Below, piece by piece: positions 17,394 through 26,552 of a stretch of 64,000 bases of DNA (positions are counted from its first letter, which is position 1; every line of letters starts with the position of its first letter). The DNA is taken from positions 1 to 64,000 of the forward strand of contig CANLRK010000006.1 in NCBI GenBank assembly GCA_947493535.1, given 5' to 3'. The position numbers and the translations under genes are program-made. The notes below the pieces were generated by a model, which saw nothing but the letters and a program-made list of their open reading frames with translations, was not told the origin of the DNA and did no database searches. This DNA is from an uncultured Flavobacteriaceae bacterium. GTDB taxonomy: Bacteria; Bacteroidota; Bacteroidia; Flavobacteriales; Flavobacteriaceae.

Positions 17394-18785
17394 TTAAGGA
17401 GTTGTATAAGTAACATCAAATGCTCCATCAGTAATTAAATACCAACGTGTAGGATCTTCTCCAATTGAAGCAGAAATAAAACTAAACGTACCTATAATTT
17501 TTTTGTTAGCCACATTGTGTGTAGAAATATTCAATCCTCTACGCACTGGAGTTCCTCCATCTGTATAAGGAACATAAGTAAACTCTCCTTGTGAGAATGA
17601 TTTTGTAAGGAAATCCATAAAATAAGGATCCGTACCATTAGTTACCTCATCACCATTACTTATAGTATCTCCGTCGCAGTCACCTGCTTGCCAAACTGTT
17701 TCTGAAGCATTATAACCCATATATTGCTCTGATTGAGCAGGGTCACATGGATCGGTACTATCGGTACCATATACATCTTCTTGAGCATCACTTACCCCAT
17801 CACCGTCTGTATCAGCATTTCCTTCATAAGGATCAGTACCCGCAAGAAGTTCATCATTATTTGTAGTACCATCACCATCACAATCACCTGCTTGCCAAAC
17901 CGCATTTGCTGCAATATAACCAGTATAACCTGCTGGTTGTATAGGATCACATGGGTCATTAGCATCAGTACCTAAATCATTTTCAACACCATCAAACACT
18001 CCATCACCATCAGTATCTGTTCCTGTAAGAGGGGTATATGTTGATGTATAAGTTTCAGTACCATCAAAATTAAAACTTCCTGAAATAAGTTTATTTTCTG
18101 TATCAATATCTAATGTTACGTTTCCGTTATCCACAGTAACATCTGTTTCAAAAATATCTCCTCCAGCTACCCCTGTATTGTAATATGCAACATTTACTGG
18201 TCCAAATACATGGGATCCAGATTGATCGGTTTGTAATTCCATTTTTACCTCTTGTGTTACATCTGCAAAAATTGGATTACCGTTTGTATCAGTATTTCCT
18301 GTATTAATATGAGCTGTTTTAACTCCTTTAATGGTAGTAACACCATTTAAAATTGTAGCTACAGAGTTTTCAGCAGTCCATTCAGCATCATCAAAAGTCA
18401 TATGCAAATCACTTTGCGTTGTTGCTTCTGATAATGTAGTTGTATTTGTATTATAAGCACCAAAATAAGTTGATCCTGCTCCATCTAAGGTATAAGGATT
18501 TGTAACACTATTAGGTGTAATATTAGAAGGTATACGAAGTATAACTACATCGGCACCTCGTTTACCCATTATTGTAATCACTCCATTTGACATCGTTGCC
18601 GTAGTGATATCTACTGTATAATCAGCTCCGTCAATTTTAGCTGTAAATGTTCCAGCAGAAGTTGGTGTAGTTACCTCTTCACCTGGCTCAAGGTTTGGGT
18701 CAATTGCCGCAGGCTCTTCTTCATTACAGGCTACAAAAATAGTAGCTAATAAAAAAAGTTTGAAAATTGTGTTTATTGTTTTCAT
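17394..18785 (-). CDS. DUF6252-type lipoprotein with inserted calcium-binding type 3 repeats
   Basis: A 463-residue protein with a lipoprotein signal (FVAC, Cys20) followed by NEEEPAA. Acidic residues straight after the Cys match the surface-export signal described for Flavobacteriia, so it is probably on the cell surface. Residues 45-240 are DUF6252-like beta-rich sequence (GTFTAKIDGADYTVD, NKLISGSFNFDG). Residues about 256-393 are two thrombospondin type 3-like units with DTDGDGVFDGVE, CDGDGTTNNDE and DTDGDGVSDAQE calcium loops and the duplicated phrase VWQAGDCDGD. The closing strand (KKIIGTFSFISA, FDVTYTTP) returns to the DUF6252 pattern, so the repeats look inserted within the fold. The gene follows its paralogue by 18 bases. 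Function unknown. Confidence 0.8.
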   Translation of the reverse strand: MKTINTIFKLFLLATIFVACNEEEPAAIDPNLEPGEEVTTPTSAGTFTAKIDGADYTVDITTATMSNGVITIMGKRGADVVILRIPSNITPNSVTNPYTLDGAGSTYFGAYNTNTTTLSEATTQSDLHMTFDDAEWTAENSVATILNGVTTIKGVKTAHINTGNTDTNGNPIFADVTQEVKMELQTDQSGSHVFGPVNVAYYNTGVAGGDIFETDVTVDNGNVTLDIDTENKLISGSFNFDGTETYTSTYTPLTGTDTDGDGVFDGVENDLGTDANDPCDPIQPAGYTGYIAANAVWQAGDCDGDGTTNNDELLAGTDPYEGNADTDGDGVSDAQEDVYGTDSTDPCDPAQSEQYMGYNASETVWQAGDCDGDTISNGDEVTNGTDPYFMDFLTKSFSQGEFTYVPYTDGGTPVRRGLNISTHNVANKKIIGTFSFISASIGEDPTRWYLITDGAFDVTYTTP

Positions 18786-18803
18786 AATTTACTTTATATT
18801 ATT

Positions 18804-19769
18804 TTAAAGGTAAGTAACATCAAATGATCCTTGGGTAACTGTAAAAGTAAGCGGTGCTCCTGGAGTATCTACAAGTTGGTCTCCCACAAAACTAAATGTC
18901 CCTACAATTCGCTTATTGGCTATATCGTGAGTTGTTATTGTAATTGATCCATCTCCAATATAACCAGTTGTTGATTGATTTAAATTATATTGTGCCGTGG
19001 TTGCACCAACACTAGGAACCGAATCGAAAGCATAAGTACCCGCTACTATATCTGTTGGAAAATTTAATCCAATAGTTTCAAACGTGTTTCTTGTCGCTGT
19101 TATTGAAATACTTTCAAATCCGGCTAAACTCATCTGAGAGCCTACTACTAAATCCTCTACAAACTCTACTCCATCTACTTTAGCATAAAAAGAATTATTT
19201 CCTGAATCTGAATCACCTAAATCATCAGAAAATGAAATATTTGTAAAAACACCTTCTGTTAACACCTTAGTTTCTCCTGCCATAAAATCTGTCGCATTAA
19301 AACTAAAACTACCTGATATTAATTTATTAGCTGTATCAATAGCAGATATGGTAACTGAACCGTTTAATGTGTTTACATCGGAAACTGAAGCATTACCTCC
19401 AGAACCTGGATTATAAGCCCCACCATTAACACTTCCGTTTACTGGACCAAACTGATATGAACCTACTTGATCCGTTTGTAATGTTATTATTACTGCTTCA
19501 CCTGAATTACCTCTAAATCCCGTTATGTTAGTAACTCCATTTACTATACTTGCCGTGGCATTATCTGCTACCCACAATTCACCATCAATTTTCACTTGAA
19601 AACTTCCTGTAAAAACACCAGAACCTGCTCCGTTACCAGAACCTGAACCATTGCCTGAATCTATTCCAGTTTCGTCAGAAAAATTTCCTGTTAAAGGTTC
19701 ATTCTCGCAAGAAATTAGCCCAAGGCCAACAAATATTGCTAATATAAAAGTAAATTTAATGGATTTCAT
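18804..19769 (-). CDS. DUF6252-type surface lipoprotein
   Basis: A 321-residue lipoprotein (lipobox LISC, Cys21, followed by ENEP). After a Gly/Ser/Asn-rich linker (residues 35-52) come two related beta-sandwich modules (about 53-180 and 190-321), each closing with a NKLISGSFSF or NKRIVGTFSF strand. It lacks the calcium repeats of the gene downstream but shares its signature strands. The CAAACATA at 19797-19804 gives a minus-strand -7 box (TATGTTTG) about 28 bases before the ATG, so this gene leads a two-gene transcript. Function unknown. Confidence 0.8.
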   Translation of the reverse strand: MKSIKFTFILAIFVGLGLISCENEPLTGNFSDETGIDSGNGSGSGNGAGSGVFTGSFQVKIDGELWVADNATASIVNGVTNITGFRGNSGEAVIITLQTDQVGSYQFGPVNGSVNGGAYNPGSGGNASVSDVNTLNGSVTISAIDTANKLISGSFSFNATDFMAGETKVLTEGVFTNISFSDDLGDSDSGNNSFYAKVDGVEFVEDLVVGSQMSLAGFESISITATRNTFETIGLNFPTDIVAGTYAFDSVPSVGATTAQYNLNQSTTGYIGDGSITITTHDIANKRIVGTFSFVGDQLVDTPGAPLTFTVTQGSFDVTYL

Positions 19770-19810
19770 TTAACTATTTTTTTAATCTATATCTCACAAA
19801 CATAACAAAT

Positions 19811-21106
19811 TTATTTGATATTCTTAGGTACCTTAAAAAGAATTACTAAACCTATAAGAAAGAAGGCTACTAAAAATAAAATTGCATTACGCATAGAGCC
19901 TGTTATCACTTCTATAGAAGCAAAAATACCCATCCCAATTACAATTCCTATTTTTTCTGCTACGTCATAAAAACTAAAATATGATGTGGTGTCGTTAGTT
20001 TCTGGTAAAAACTTAGCGTAAGTAGAACGCGATAAAGATTGTATACCTCCCATAACAATTCCTACTACTCCTGCGGTAATAAAAAAATCATTTGGTGTAA
20101 TTACAAAATAAGCAAACACACATATAAATACCCATATTATATTGATTGCTATTAATGTTGGTATATTTCCTATTTTATTTGACACAAATGATGTTAAATA
20201 AGCCCCAAAAACTGCTATTACTTGAATAATTAAAATACTAATTATAAGTCCTAGTGTTTTATCAATTCCGTTTTCCTCCCAAGCAATTTCATTTTCACCA
20301 AAAAAAGAAGCTACCAACATAACTGTTTGTACCGCCATACTATACACAAAAAAAGCCGCCAAATAAGTTTTAAGACGTAATTGTGTTTGCAGCTCTTTCC
20401 ATACCGATTTTAATTCTTTAATTCCGTTAAATAATATTGAACTTGTTACTTTATTGGAATTCCTAAAACTTGGTAAATAAGCATAGGTATAATGACTAAA
20501 AGCAAACCACCATACACCTACTAACACAAAAGAATAACGCATCATAAGTAGTGCTTTATCTTCTGGCGCAAGCATTATCATAGCTAAATTAACAACCAAT
20601 AATATTACACTACCTATATAACCTAAAGCATACCCCTTAGCACTAATTTTATCATGTTGCTCTTTAAAAGCAATATCTGGAAGGTATGAGTTATAAAACA
20701 CCAAACTCCCCCAAAAACCTATTAATGCCAAAACATAACAAATTAAACTAAAATAAATATGAGATAATGAAAAGAAAAACAATCCTATGCATGATAGTGA
20801 ACCTAGGTAACAAAAAAAGCGCAAGAAAAACTTCTTATTCCCCTTATAATCTGCTACACCAGATAATATTGGAGAAAATATCGCAACAATTAAAAAACCA
20901 AATGCAGTAACATAAGTCATTAAAGCAGTATGGGATATTTCACCTCCAAACACCTCAATCTTATCAATTGATAAACTTTTTAAATACGCACCTAAAAACA
21001 AAGGAAATACAGCCGAAACTATAGTTAAACTATATACTGAATTTGCCCAATCATAAAATGCCCATGCGTTTAATACTTTATTACTTCCTTTTTGAAATGG
21101 CTTCAT
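19811..21106 (-). CDS. MFS transporter, UMF1 (Atg22-like) type
   Basis: A 431-residue inner-membrane protein with about 12 hydrophobic segments. The start (NAWAFYDWANSVYSLTIVSA) is the family's FYDWANS signature, and GIVMGGIQSLSRSTYAKFLP is a further hallmark. UMF1 members are related to the eukaryotic vacuolar effluxer Atg22; bacterial substrates are mostly unassigned. It is monocistronic, between the DUF6252 pair and the M48 protease. Confidence 0.88.
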   Translation of the reverse strand: MKPFQKGSNKVLNAWAFYDWANSVYSLTIVSAVFPLFLGAYLKSLSIDKIEVFGGEISHTALMTYVTAFGFLIVAIFSPILSGVADYKGNKKFFLRFFCYLGSLSCIGLFFFSLSHIYFSLICYVLALIGFWGSLVFYNSYLPDIAFKEQHDKISAKGYALGYIGSVILLVVNLAMIMLAPEDKALLMMRYSFVLVGVWWFAFSHYTYAYLPSFRNSNKVTSSILFNGIKELKSVWKELQTQLRLKTYLAAFFVYSMAVQTVMLVASFFGENEIAWEENGIDKTLGLIISILIIQVIAVFGAYLTSFVSNKIGNIPTLIAINIIWVFICVFAYFVITPNDFFITAGVVGIVMGGIQSLSRSTYAKFLPETNDTTSYFSFYDVAEKIGIVIGMGIFASIEVITGSMRNAILFLVAFFLIGLVILFKVPKNIK

Positions 21107-21130
21107 ACTTTTATATTATAAATTAAAAAA

Positions 21131-21154
21131 GCAGCCCAACAATTGTTGAGCTGC
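21131..21154 (-). terminator. M48 protease terminator
   Basis: GCAGC/GCTGC arms around CAACAATTGTTG, pairing through the inner bases with one U-G on the minus strand, followed there by a T6 run. Confidence 0.8.
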
Positions 21155-21183
21155 TCCGAAAATACAATTTTCTATAAACTTTT

Positions 21184-22026
21184 TTAATTTAATTTCATTC
21201 CTAATGGTCTAAAAGAAGATATCCCAAATTTTTTAGCTTCTTCTTTTGCTGTTGGTGCTAGTTCCTTTAAATTACTAATTCTAGAATCGTTCGATGGGTG
21301 TGTACTTAAAATTTCAGGCGGTGCTTGCCCTCCACTTTTAGCTTTCATACGTTCCCATAATTTAGAAGCTTCATCTGGGTTATAACCCGCTATAGCCATT
21401 AGTACTAAACCTATTTTATCGGCCTCTGTTTCATGACTTCTACTAAAAGGTAACATTCCGCCCACTTGACTTCCCATACCATAAGCCTGCATCCATAAAG
21501 CTTGTTTTTCTTGTGTTTGTCCGCTTGTTGCAACAGCTACAGCCGCACCACCTACTTGTTGTAATGTTCCTGCTGTCATTCGTTGTCCACCATGATCAGC
21601 TAAAGCATGAGCAACCTCATGCCCCATAATTGCAGCAATTGCTGTTTCATTTTTAGCAACTGGTAATATTCCTGTATAAAAAACAATTTTTCCTCCAGGC
21701 ATACACCAAGCGTTAACTGTTTCGTCATCAACTAAATTATATTCCCATTTATAATCTTTTAAATACCCTTCATAACCATTAGCGTTTAACCACCTTTCTG
21801 CTGCTATTGCAATTCGTTCCCCTACTCTTACAATCATATCAGCCTCTTTGGTATTTTTTATTACTTTATTTTCCGTTAAAAACTGGTCGTATTGCTGAAA
21901 AGCCATAGGAAACAATTGATCATTTGAATATGCATTCATGATTTTTTTTCCTGTAAACGGATTGGTTTTACATGCTACTACGACTAACACTATGGAAACC
22001 CCAAAAAATATACGTTTTAAATTCAT
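21184..22026 (-). CDS. M48 family metalloprotease lipoprotein
   Basis: A 280-residue lipoprotein (lipobox VVAC, Cys19). The zinc motif HEVAHALADH lies near residue 140, and the third ligand is the Glu in RSHETEADKIGL. Related proteins (BepA, LoiP) act in the periplasm on misfolded outer-membrane proteins. The C-terminal part (PPEILSTHPSNDSRI) is typical of the LoiP/Ste24-like subgroup. It is divergent from msrB, 63 bases away. Confidence 0.92.
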   Translation of the reverse strand: MNLKRIFFGVSIVLVVVACKTNPFTGKKIMNAYSNDQLFPMAFQQYDQFLTENKVIKNTKEADMIVRVGERIAIAAERWLNANGYEGYLKDYKWEYNLVDDETVNAWCMPGGKIVFYTGILPVAKNETAIAAIMGHEVAHALADHGGQRMTAGTLQQVGGAAVAVATSGQTQEKQALWMQAYGMGSQVGGMLPFSRSHETEADKIGLVLMAIAGYNPDEASKLWERMKAKSGGQAPPEILSTHPSNDSRISNLKELAPTAKEEAKKFGISSFRPLGMKLN

Positions 22027-22089
22027 TTATCTATAGTTTAATTTTAATTAGTATAAAGTTACTTATAATTTTTATAAAATCAGAAAAAG

Positions 22090-22566
22090 ATGAAAACATA
22101 TCAACTGCTATTATTACTATTTTTCACATCCCTTTCTTGTGTACACAGTCAACAAACAAACATTCCAAAAGTATACCAAACTGAAAATGAATGGAAAAAA
22201 TCACTCACAGCTACTGAATACTATGTATTACGACAGGCTGGTACAGAAAGAGCTTTTTCGGGGAAATATGATAAATTTTATAAAAAAGGAACCTATCATT
22301 GTAAAGGGTGTAACTCCCCTTTATTTCAATCTGAACACAAATACGACTCTGGCTCAGGTTGGCCATCGTTCGACACCGCTATTAAAGGAAATGTAGGTTA
22401 TCGTACCGATAAAGAGTTAGGCTATACAAGAACAGAAATTTACTGCACTACTTGTAACGGACACCTAGGTCATGTGTTTAACGACGGACCTAAAAACACA
22501 ACAGGAAAACGGTATTGTGTTAATTCTGTTTCACTAAAGTTTAAAGAAAAAAAGGATTCGAATTAA
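22090..22566 (+). CDS. msrB: Peptide-methionine (R)-S-oxide reductase, lipoprotein form
   Basis: A 158-residue protein with a lipoprotein-type signal (LSC, Cys17), so it should act in the envelope. It reduces methionine-R-sulfoxide. The zinc Cys pairs are CKGC and CTTC, the substrate motif is SGSGWPSFD, and the catalytic Cys is in RYCVNSVSL. It is divergent from a protease for damaged envelope proteins, so the two may share a quality-control role; this is inferred from position only. Confidence 0.95.
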   Translation: MKTYQLLLLLFFTSLSCVHSQQTNIPKVYQTENEWKKSLTATEYYVLRQAGTERAFSGKYDKFYKKGTYHCKGCNSPLFQSEHKYDSGSGWPSFDTAIKGNVGYRTDKELGYTRTEIYCTTCNGHLGHVFNDGPKNTTGKRYCVNSVSLKFKEKKDSN

Positions 22567-22621
22567 ACCTAAGTATTTTTTATTAGTCTTAAGACTAGTA
22601 ACCTTCAAAATATTTAGTATT

Positions 22622-22834
22622 ATGAAAATCTTTATCTACACACTTGTCTTTTCTTTGTTTTTAGGATTAACCTCTTGTGCTACAAGAGTAAAAACCAGGC
22701 CTGCAAAAATCACTTACGTAAAAGTAGCCCCTAGAAATCACAAAGTTGTTTATGTAAAAGGGAATAGATACTATCATTGGAATGGTCAACATTATAGAAA
22801 AACCAAAAGAGGGTATGTAGTAGTTAGAATGTAA
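22622..22834 (+). CDS. Small lipoprotein, YYHWNGQHYRK type
   Basis: A 70-residue lipoprotein (lipobox LTSC, Cys19) rich in Lys, Arg, Tyr and Val. The C-terminal segment (RYYHWNGQHYRKTKRGYVVV) is an aromatic-basic hairpin pattern shared by small Bacteroidota envelope proteins. It lies 55 bases after msrB and ends in its own terminator. Function unknown; its high basic charge would suit binding to a polyanion. Confidence 0.75.
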   Translation: MKIFIYTLVFSLFLGLTSCATRVKTRPAKITYVKVAPRNHKVVYVKGNRYYHWNGQHYRKTKRGYVVVRM

Positions 22835-22860
22835 CTGCTAGTGAATTCATTATATGTAAG

Positions 22861-22887
22861 AGCTCAAAAACTTGTCATTTTTGAGCT
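22861..22887 (+). terminator. Terminator of the small lipoprotein gene
   Basis: A 10-bp stem (22861-22870 with 22878-22887), 7-base loop, followed by T8. Confidence 0.9.
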
Positions 22888-22976
22888 TTTTTTTGTTTCA
22901 AAAAATAATATACCATTTTTCCATTTCATTTTCGTAAATTCGCTCCTTTAAAATTCGATATAAAAAATCATCCGAA

Positions 22977-24368
22977 ATGAGTAAATATGATATTATAGTT
23001 CTTGGTTCTGGGCCAGGAGGATACGTAACTGCTATTAGAGCATCGCAATTAGGATTCAAAACTGCGGTAATTGAAAAAGAAAGTTTAGGAGGTATATGCT
23101 TAAACTGGGGATGTATTCCTACCAAAGCATTACTAAAATCTGCTCAAGTTTTTGAATATTTGAAGCATGCCGAAGACTACGGATTATCTGTTGAAAATCC
23201 TGATAAAGATTTTACTAAAGTAGTAAAACGCAGTAGAAATGTAGCCGAAGGAATGAGTAACGGTATCAAATTTTTAATGAAAAAGAATAAGATAGATGTT
23301 ATTAATGGTTTTGGTAAAGTAAAACCTGGTAAAAAAGTAGATGTTACTGCTGAAGATGGTAGTGTAACCGAATACAGTGCCGATCATATTGTAATAGCTA
23401 CAGGAGCTCGTTCAAGAGAATTACCTGCGTTAAAACAAGATGGTAAAAAAGTTATTGGGTACCGAGAGGCTTTAACTTTACCTGAGCAACCTAAGAAAAT
23501 TGTTATTGTAGGTTCTGGAGCTATTGGTGTTGAATTTGCTTACTTCTATAACTCAATGGGTACGGAAGTAACTGTAGTAGAATACTTACCTAGAATTGTA
23601 CCTGTTGAAGATGCAGCAGTTTCAAAACAATTAGAAAAATCATTTAAAAAATCTGGAATTAAAATAATGACTTCTTCAGAAGTTACCTCAGTAGACACTT
23701 CTGGAAACGGAATTAAAGCTACCGTTAAAACTAAAAAAGGAGAAGAAATTTTAGAAGCAGACATTTTATTATCTGCAGTAGGAATAAAAACTAACATCGA
23801 AAATATTGGTTTAGAAGATGTTGGTATTGTTACTGACAAAGACAAGGTATTAGTTAACGACTATTACCAAACAAATATACCAGGATACTATGCTATTGGA
23901 GATATTACTCCTGGTCCGGCCTTAGCACACGTTGCTTCTGCAGAAGGAATTTTATGTGTAGAGAAAATCGCAGGACAACATGTAGAACCTATCGATTACG
24001 GAAATATTCCAGGCTGTACGTATTGTTCTCCGGAAATTGCAAGTGTAGGTATGACTGAACAACAAGCTAAAGATGCAGGTTATGATATTAAAGTAGGTAA
24101 TTTTCCTTTTTCTGCATCTGGAAAAGCAAGTGCTGCTGGTACCAAAGATGGTTTTGTAAAAGTAATTTTTGACGCTAAATACGGCGAATGGTTAGGTTGC
24201 CATATGATTGGTGCTGGTGTAACGGATATGATAGCCGAAGCTGTGTTAGGTAGAAAATTAGAAACTACAGGGCATGAAGTTTTAAAAGCTATCCACCCAC
24301 ACCCTACCATGAGTGAAGCTGTTATGGAAGCAGTAGCAGATGCTTATGATGAAGTGATTCATTTATAA
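22977..24368 (+). CDS. lpdA: Dihydrolipoyl dehydrogenase
   Basis: A 463-residue flavoprotein (E3) that reoxidises lipoamide in 2-oxoacid dehydrogenase complexes. It has the FAD motif LGSGPGGYVTAIRA, redox pair Cys41/Cys46 in GGICLNWGCIPTK, NAD motif VGSGAIGVEFAYF, second FAD motif YAIGDITPGPALAHVA, and the catalytic His-Glu in HPHPTMSEAVMEA. No E1 or E2 genes are adjacent, so it probably serves several complexes. Confidence 0.97.
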   Translation: MSKYDIIVLGSGPGGYVTAIRASQLGFKTAVIEKESLGGICLNWGCIPTKALLKSAQVFEYLKHAEDYGLSVENPDKDFTKVVKRSRNVAEGMSNGIKFLMKKNKIDVINGFGKVKPGKKVDVTAEDGSVTEYSADHIVIATGARSRELPALKQDGKKVIGYREALTLPEQPKKIVIVGSGAIGVEFAYFYNSMGTEVTVVEYLPRIVPVEDAAVSKQLEKSFKKSGIKIMTSSEVTSVDTSGNGIKATVKTKKGEEILEADILLSAVGIKTNIENIGLEDVGIVTDKDKVLVNDYYQTNIPGYYAIGDITPGPALAHVASAEGILCVEKIAGQHVEPIDYGNIPGCTYCSPEIASVGMTEQQAKDAGYDIKVGNFPFSASGKASAAGTKDGFVKVIFDAKYGEWLGCHMIGAGVTDMIAEAVLGRKLETTGHEVLKAIHPHPTMSEAVMEAVADAYDEVIHL

Positions 24369-24389
24369 TTAACAACTCATATATAAATA

Positions 24390-24421
24390 AAAAAGGTTTT
24401 GAATACATTCAAAACCTTTTT
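24390..24421. terminator. Bidirectional terminator between lpdA and aroQ
   Basis: Near-perfect palindrome of AAAAAGGTTTTGA and its complement around ATACAT, between convergent genes. Confidence 0.85.
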
Positions 24422-24436
24422 TATTTTACTTATAAA

Positions 24437-24853
24437 TTACTTTTTAAAACTCTGCAAAGCCAATTCATAGCTCTGCAAGCCAAAACCAGCTATCACTCCT
24501 CTTGCATTAGGAGCTATGTATGACACGTGCCTAAATGATTCTCTTGAATAGGTATTAGAAATATGCACCTCGATAACTGGTGTAGTAATTGCCGCTACAG
24601 CATCAGCAATTCCAACAGAGGTATGCGTATAAGCTGCAGCGTTTAATATAATACCATCGTAACTATACCCTACTTCTTGTAATTTATCAATTAACTCACC
24701 TTCAATATTAGTTTGATAATATGATAAGGCTATTGATTTATTTTTTAGTTGCAAATTCTCAAAAAACTCCTGAAATGATAAATCGCCATATATATTAGTT
24801 TCTCGCTTACCTAATAAATTCAAGTTAGGCCCATTAATTATTATTACCTTCAT
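24437..24853 (-). CDS. aroQ: Type II 3-dehydroquinate dehydratase
   Basis: A 138-residue enzyme for the third step of the shikimate pathway. Signatures are IINGPNLNLLGKRE with the catalytic Tyr in NIYGD, NAAAYTHTSVGIADA, VIEVHISNTYSRESFR with the catalytic His, and GVIAGFGLQSYELAL. aroC lies about 3 kb away on the same strand, but other genes intervene. Confidence 0.96.
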   Translation of the reverse strand: MKVIIINGPNLNLLGKRETNIYGDLSFQEFFENLQLKNKSIALSYYQTNIEGELIDKLQEVGYSYDGIILNAAAYTHTSVGIADAVAAITTPVIEVHISNTYSRESFRHVSYIAPNARGVIAGFGLQSYELALQSFKK

Positions 24854-25066
24854 AAATTAACATCTATTTTTTTGCTTTTCAAAGGTAATTAATTTAATTC
24901 TTAAAGCACTCAACTTACCTAAAAACGATGTTTTAATACACTTTATCGATGTTTTTATTATTTAGAACTAATACATATAAGCATGTTATTAGTATGTAAA
25001 CGTCTAGTTATCAATAAACTACATATTTAACCGTAATTTTAACTAATAAATAACAGTATTTTTTTT

Positions 25067-25095
25067 TTGCACAATAACAAATAGGCTTATTTTTG
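25067..25095 (+). promoter_or_regulatory. Strong promoter of the outer-membrane barrel gene at 25126
   Basis: TTG (25067-25069, after a T-run), an 18-base spacer and TATTTTTG (25088-25095) match the Bacteroidota consensus well; the leader is about 24 bases. The 170 bases farther upstream hold only an AT-rich inverted repeat (ACTAATA/TATTAGT, 24967-24993) of unknown meaning. Confidence 0.65.
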
Positions 25096-25125
25096 CCTCC
25101 GATTAACTATTAAAATTAAACTTAA

Positions 25126-25725
25126 ATGAAAAAATTATTATTATCTGCATTAGCTGTATGTGCTTTCACATTCTCTAACGCTCAAGAAACTGAAACTACT
25201 GAGTCTAACGGTGGATTCGCTCAAGGAGACATGTTTATTTCTGGATCTTTCGGATTTGGTGCTACTTCAACTGGTGACGCTAAAGACAGTTCTTTCGAGA
25301 TCGCTCCAAGATTTGCATACTTCGTATCTGACAACATCGCTGTTGGTGCTAAAGTAGGTTTTATGACTGAAAAAGGAGAAGATGCTGCTGGAAACGATAC
25401 TGTTGATGCTCAAACTTTTAAAGTTGGTGCTTTTGGACGTTACTACTTTACTCCTGCTTCTAAATTTTCTTTATTTGGTGAGTTAGGTGTTGACTATTCA
25501 AACAGAGATAATAAATTAGCTGACTGGAAAACTTCTATGGTAGATGTTGCTGTTGGTCCTGGTATCTCTTACTTCGTATCTGATTCTTTCGCTATCGAAG
25601 CTGGATGGGGAATGTTAGGTTTCCAAACTAACGATAACGGTGGAGACGGAGCTGACGCTACTAACTCTTTCGGATTAAACGTAAACATGGAAGACATTAA
25701 CTTTGGTTTAGTGTACAAGTTCTAA
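25126..25725 (+). CDS. Outer-membrane beta-barrel protein, highly expressed type
   Basis: A 199-residue protein with a signal peptide (cleaved near SNAQE, residue 19), then GGFAQGDMFISGSFGFGAT and eight or so amphipathic strands, ending in the outer-membrane terminal strand FGLVYKF. This is the OmpX/OmpW-sized outer membrane beta-barrel family. The promoter is strong and codon choice (GGT, GCT, TCT, AAC) is narrower than in neighbouring genes and like rpsA, so it is probably a major outer-membrane protein. Its channel or adhesion role is unknown. Confidence 0.88.
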   Translation: MKKLLLSALAVCAFTFSNAQETETTESNGGFAQGDMFISGSFGFGATSTGDAKDSSFEIAPRFAYFVSDNIAVGAKVGFMTEKGEDAAGNDTVDAQTFKVGAFGRYYFTPASKFSLFGELGVDYSNRDNKLADWKTSMVDVAVGPGISYFVSDSFAIEAGWGMLGFQTNDNGGDGADATNSFGLNVNMEDINFGLVYKF

Positions 25726-25742
25726 TAAGAACCCAATTATAT

Positions 25743-25776
25743 AAAAAAAGGTCAACACTTGTGTTGGCCTTTTTTT
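25743..25776 (+). terminator. Terminator of the barrel gene
   Basis: Stem GGTCAACAC/GTGTTGGCC (one G-T pair) flanked by A and T runs. Confidence 0.9.
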
Positions 25777-25833
25777 ATGCATAAAATCAATAAAAGATCT
25801 AATAAATATTTTAACGTTATTATTGAAACATAG

Positions 25834-25841
25834 TATCTTTG
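25834..25841 (+). promoter_or_regulatory. -7 box for the gene at 25861
   Basis: TATCTTTG matches TAnnTTTG, 19 bases before the ATG. No -33 TTG at the usual distance. Confidence 0.45.
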
Positions 25842-25860
25842 CGAAAACTTAAAACGTAAC

Positions 25861-26481
25861 ATGAAGAAATTAATTATTCTACCACTACTTTTATTGTGTA
25901 CTACTTTAAGCTATGCACAAAACACAGACTCTAAAATATTAAAAAATGGTTTTGGAGTAGAATCGTTTATTGGTTTTGCCTCATCTGATTATTCAGACAA
26001 TAATTTTGGTTTAGGACTAAAAATTGCTAACACTTGGTATTTTGGAAATAACGAAGTTTGGAAACCTGGTTTAAAAGCCAACTGGTTTAGATTTGCTACT
26101 TATTTTGGCGATAATGATTTATACTTCCACATAGCTTTGCCACACATTGGTTTTGCAAATGCTTTTGAATTTTCTAATGATATAGGGATGGAAGTAAATC
26201 TTAATGTAGGCTATAACTTAGTAGGATATAACGACAATAGAGAGTATTATGACAGCTCTGGAATGTTTATTCATGACGGAGAAGACTTTTTTGGAGGAGG
26301 AATATTATTTAATCCAGAAATTAAATTCAGGTACAATGTTTTAGCTGTTGGATTAGATGTTGTTTTCTCAAAAGTAAATGAGTATAGCTCTGAAGAACGT
26401 TACAACGGTTCTTACTATGAAACTTACAGACGAGATACACCATTTACTGCGATTAACTTAAGTATTGGGGCTAAGTTTTAA
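25861..26481 (+). CDS. Predicted outer-membrane beta-barrel protein
   Basis: A 206-residue protein with a signal peptide (cleaved near LSYAQ, residue 20). The rest alternates hydrophobic and polar residues and is rich in Tyr, Phe, Asn and Gly, ending in INLSIGAKF, a typical outer-membrane terminal strand. No named family was recognised. It has its own -7 box and terminator, so it is separate from the barrel gene upstream. Confidence 0.75.
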   Translation: MKKLIILPLLLLCTTLSYAQNTDSKILKNGFGVESFIGFASSDYSDNNFGLGLKIANTWYFGNNEVWKPGLKANWFRFATYFGDNDLYFHIALPHIGFANAFEFSNDIGMEVNLNVGYNLVGYNDNREYYDSSGMFIHDGEDFFGGGILFNPEIKFRYNVLAVGLDVVFSKVNEYSSEERYNGSYYETYRRDTPFTAINLSIGAKF

Positions 26482-26498
26482 AACTATTCATCTCAATA

Positions 26499-26530
26499 AA
26501 AAATCCAACAAGAGTTCTTGTTGGATTTTT
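26499..26530. terminator. Bidirectional terminator
   Basis: A nearly perfect 15-bp inverted repeat (26499-26513 with 26516-26530) with A and T runs, between convergent genes. Confidence 0.85.
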
Positions 26531-26552
26531 TATTTCTACTATAAATTAACTT

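Noticed and set aside
22898-23125. Minus-strand open frame of 75 codons opposite the start of lpdA
   Set aside because: It is antisense to the conserved FAD-binding region of lpdA and has no independent support.
25126-26481. The two adjacent barrel genes as a tandem duplication
   Set aside because: Apart from signal peptides and general barrel composition, the proteins share no clear sequence, and each has its own -7 box and terminator.
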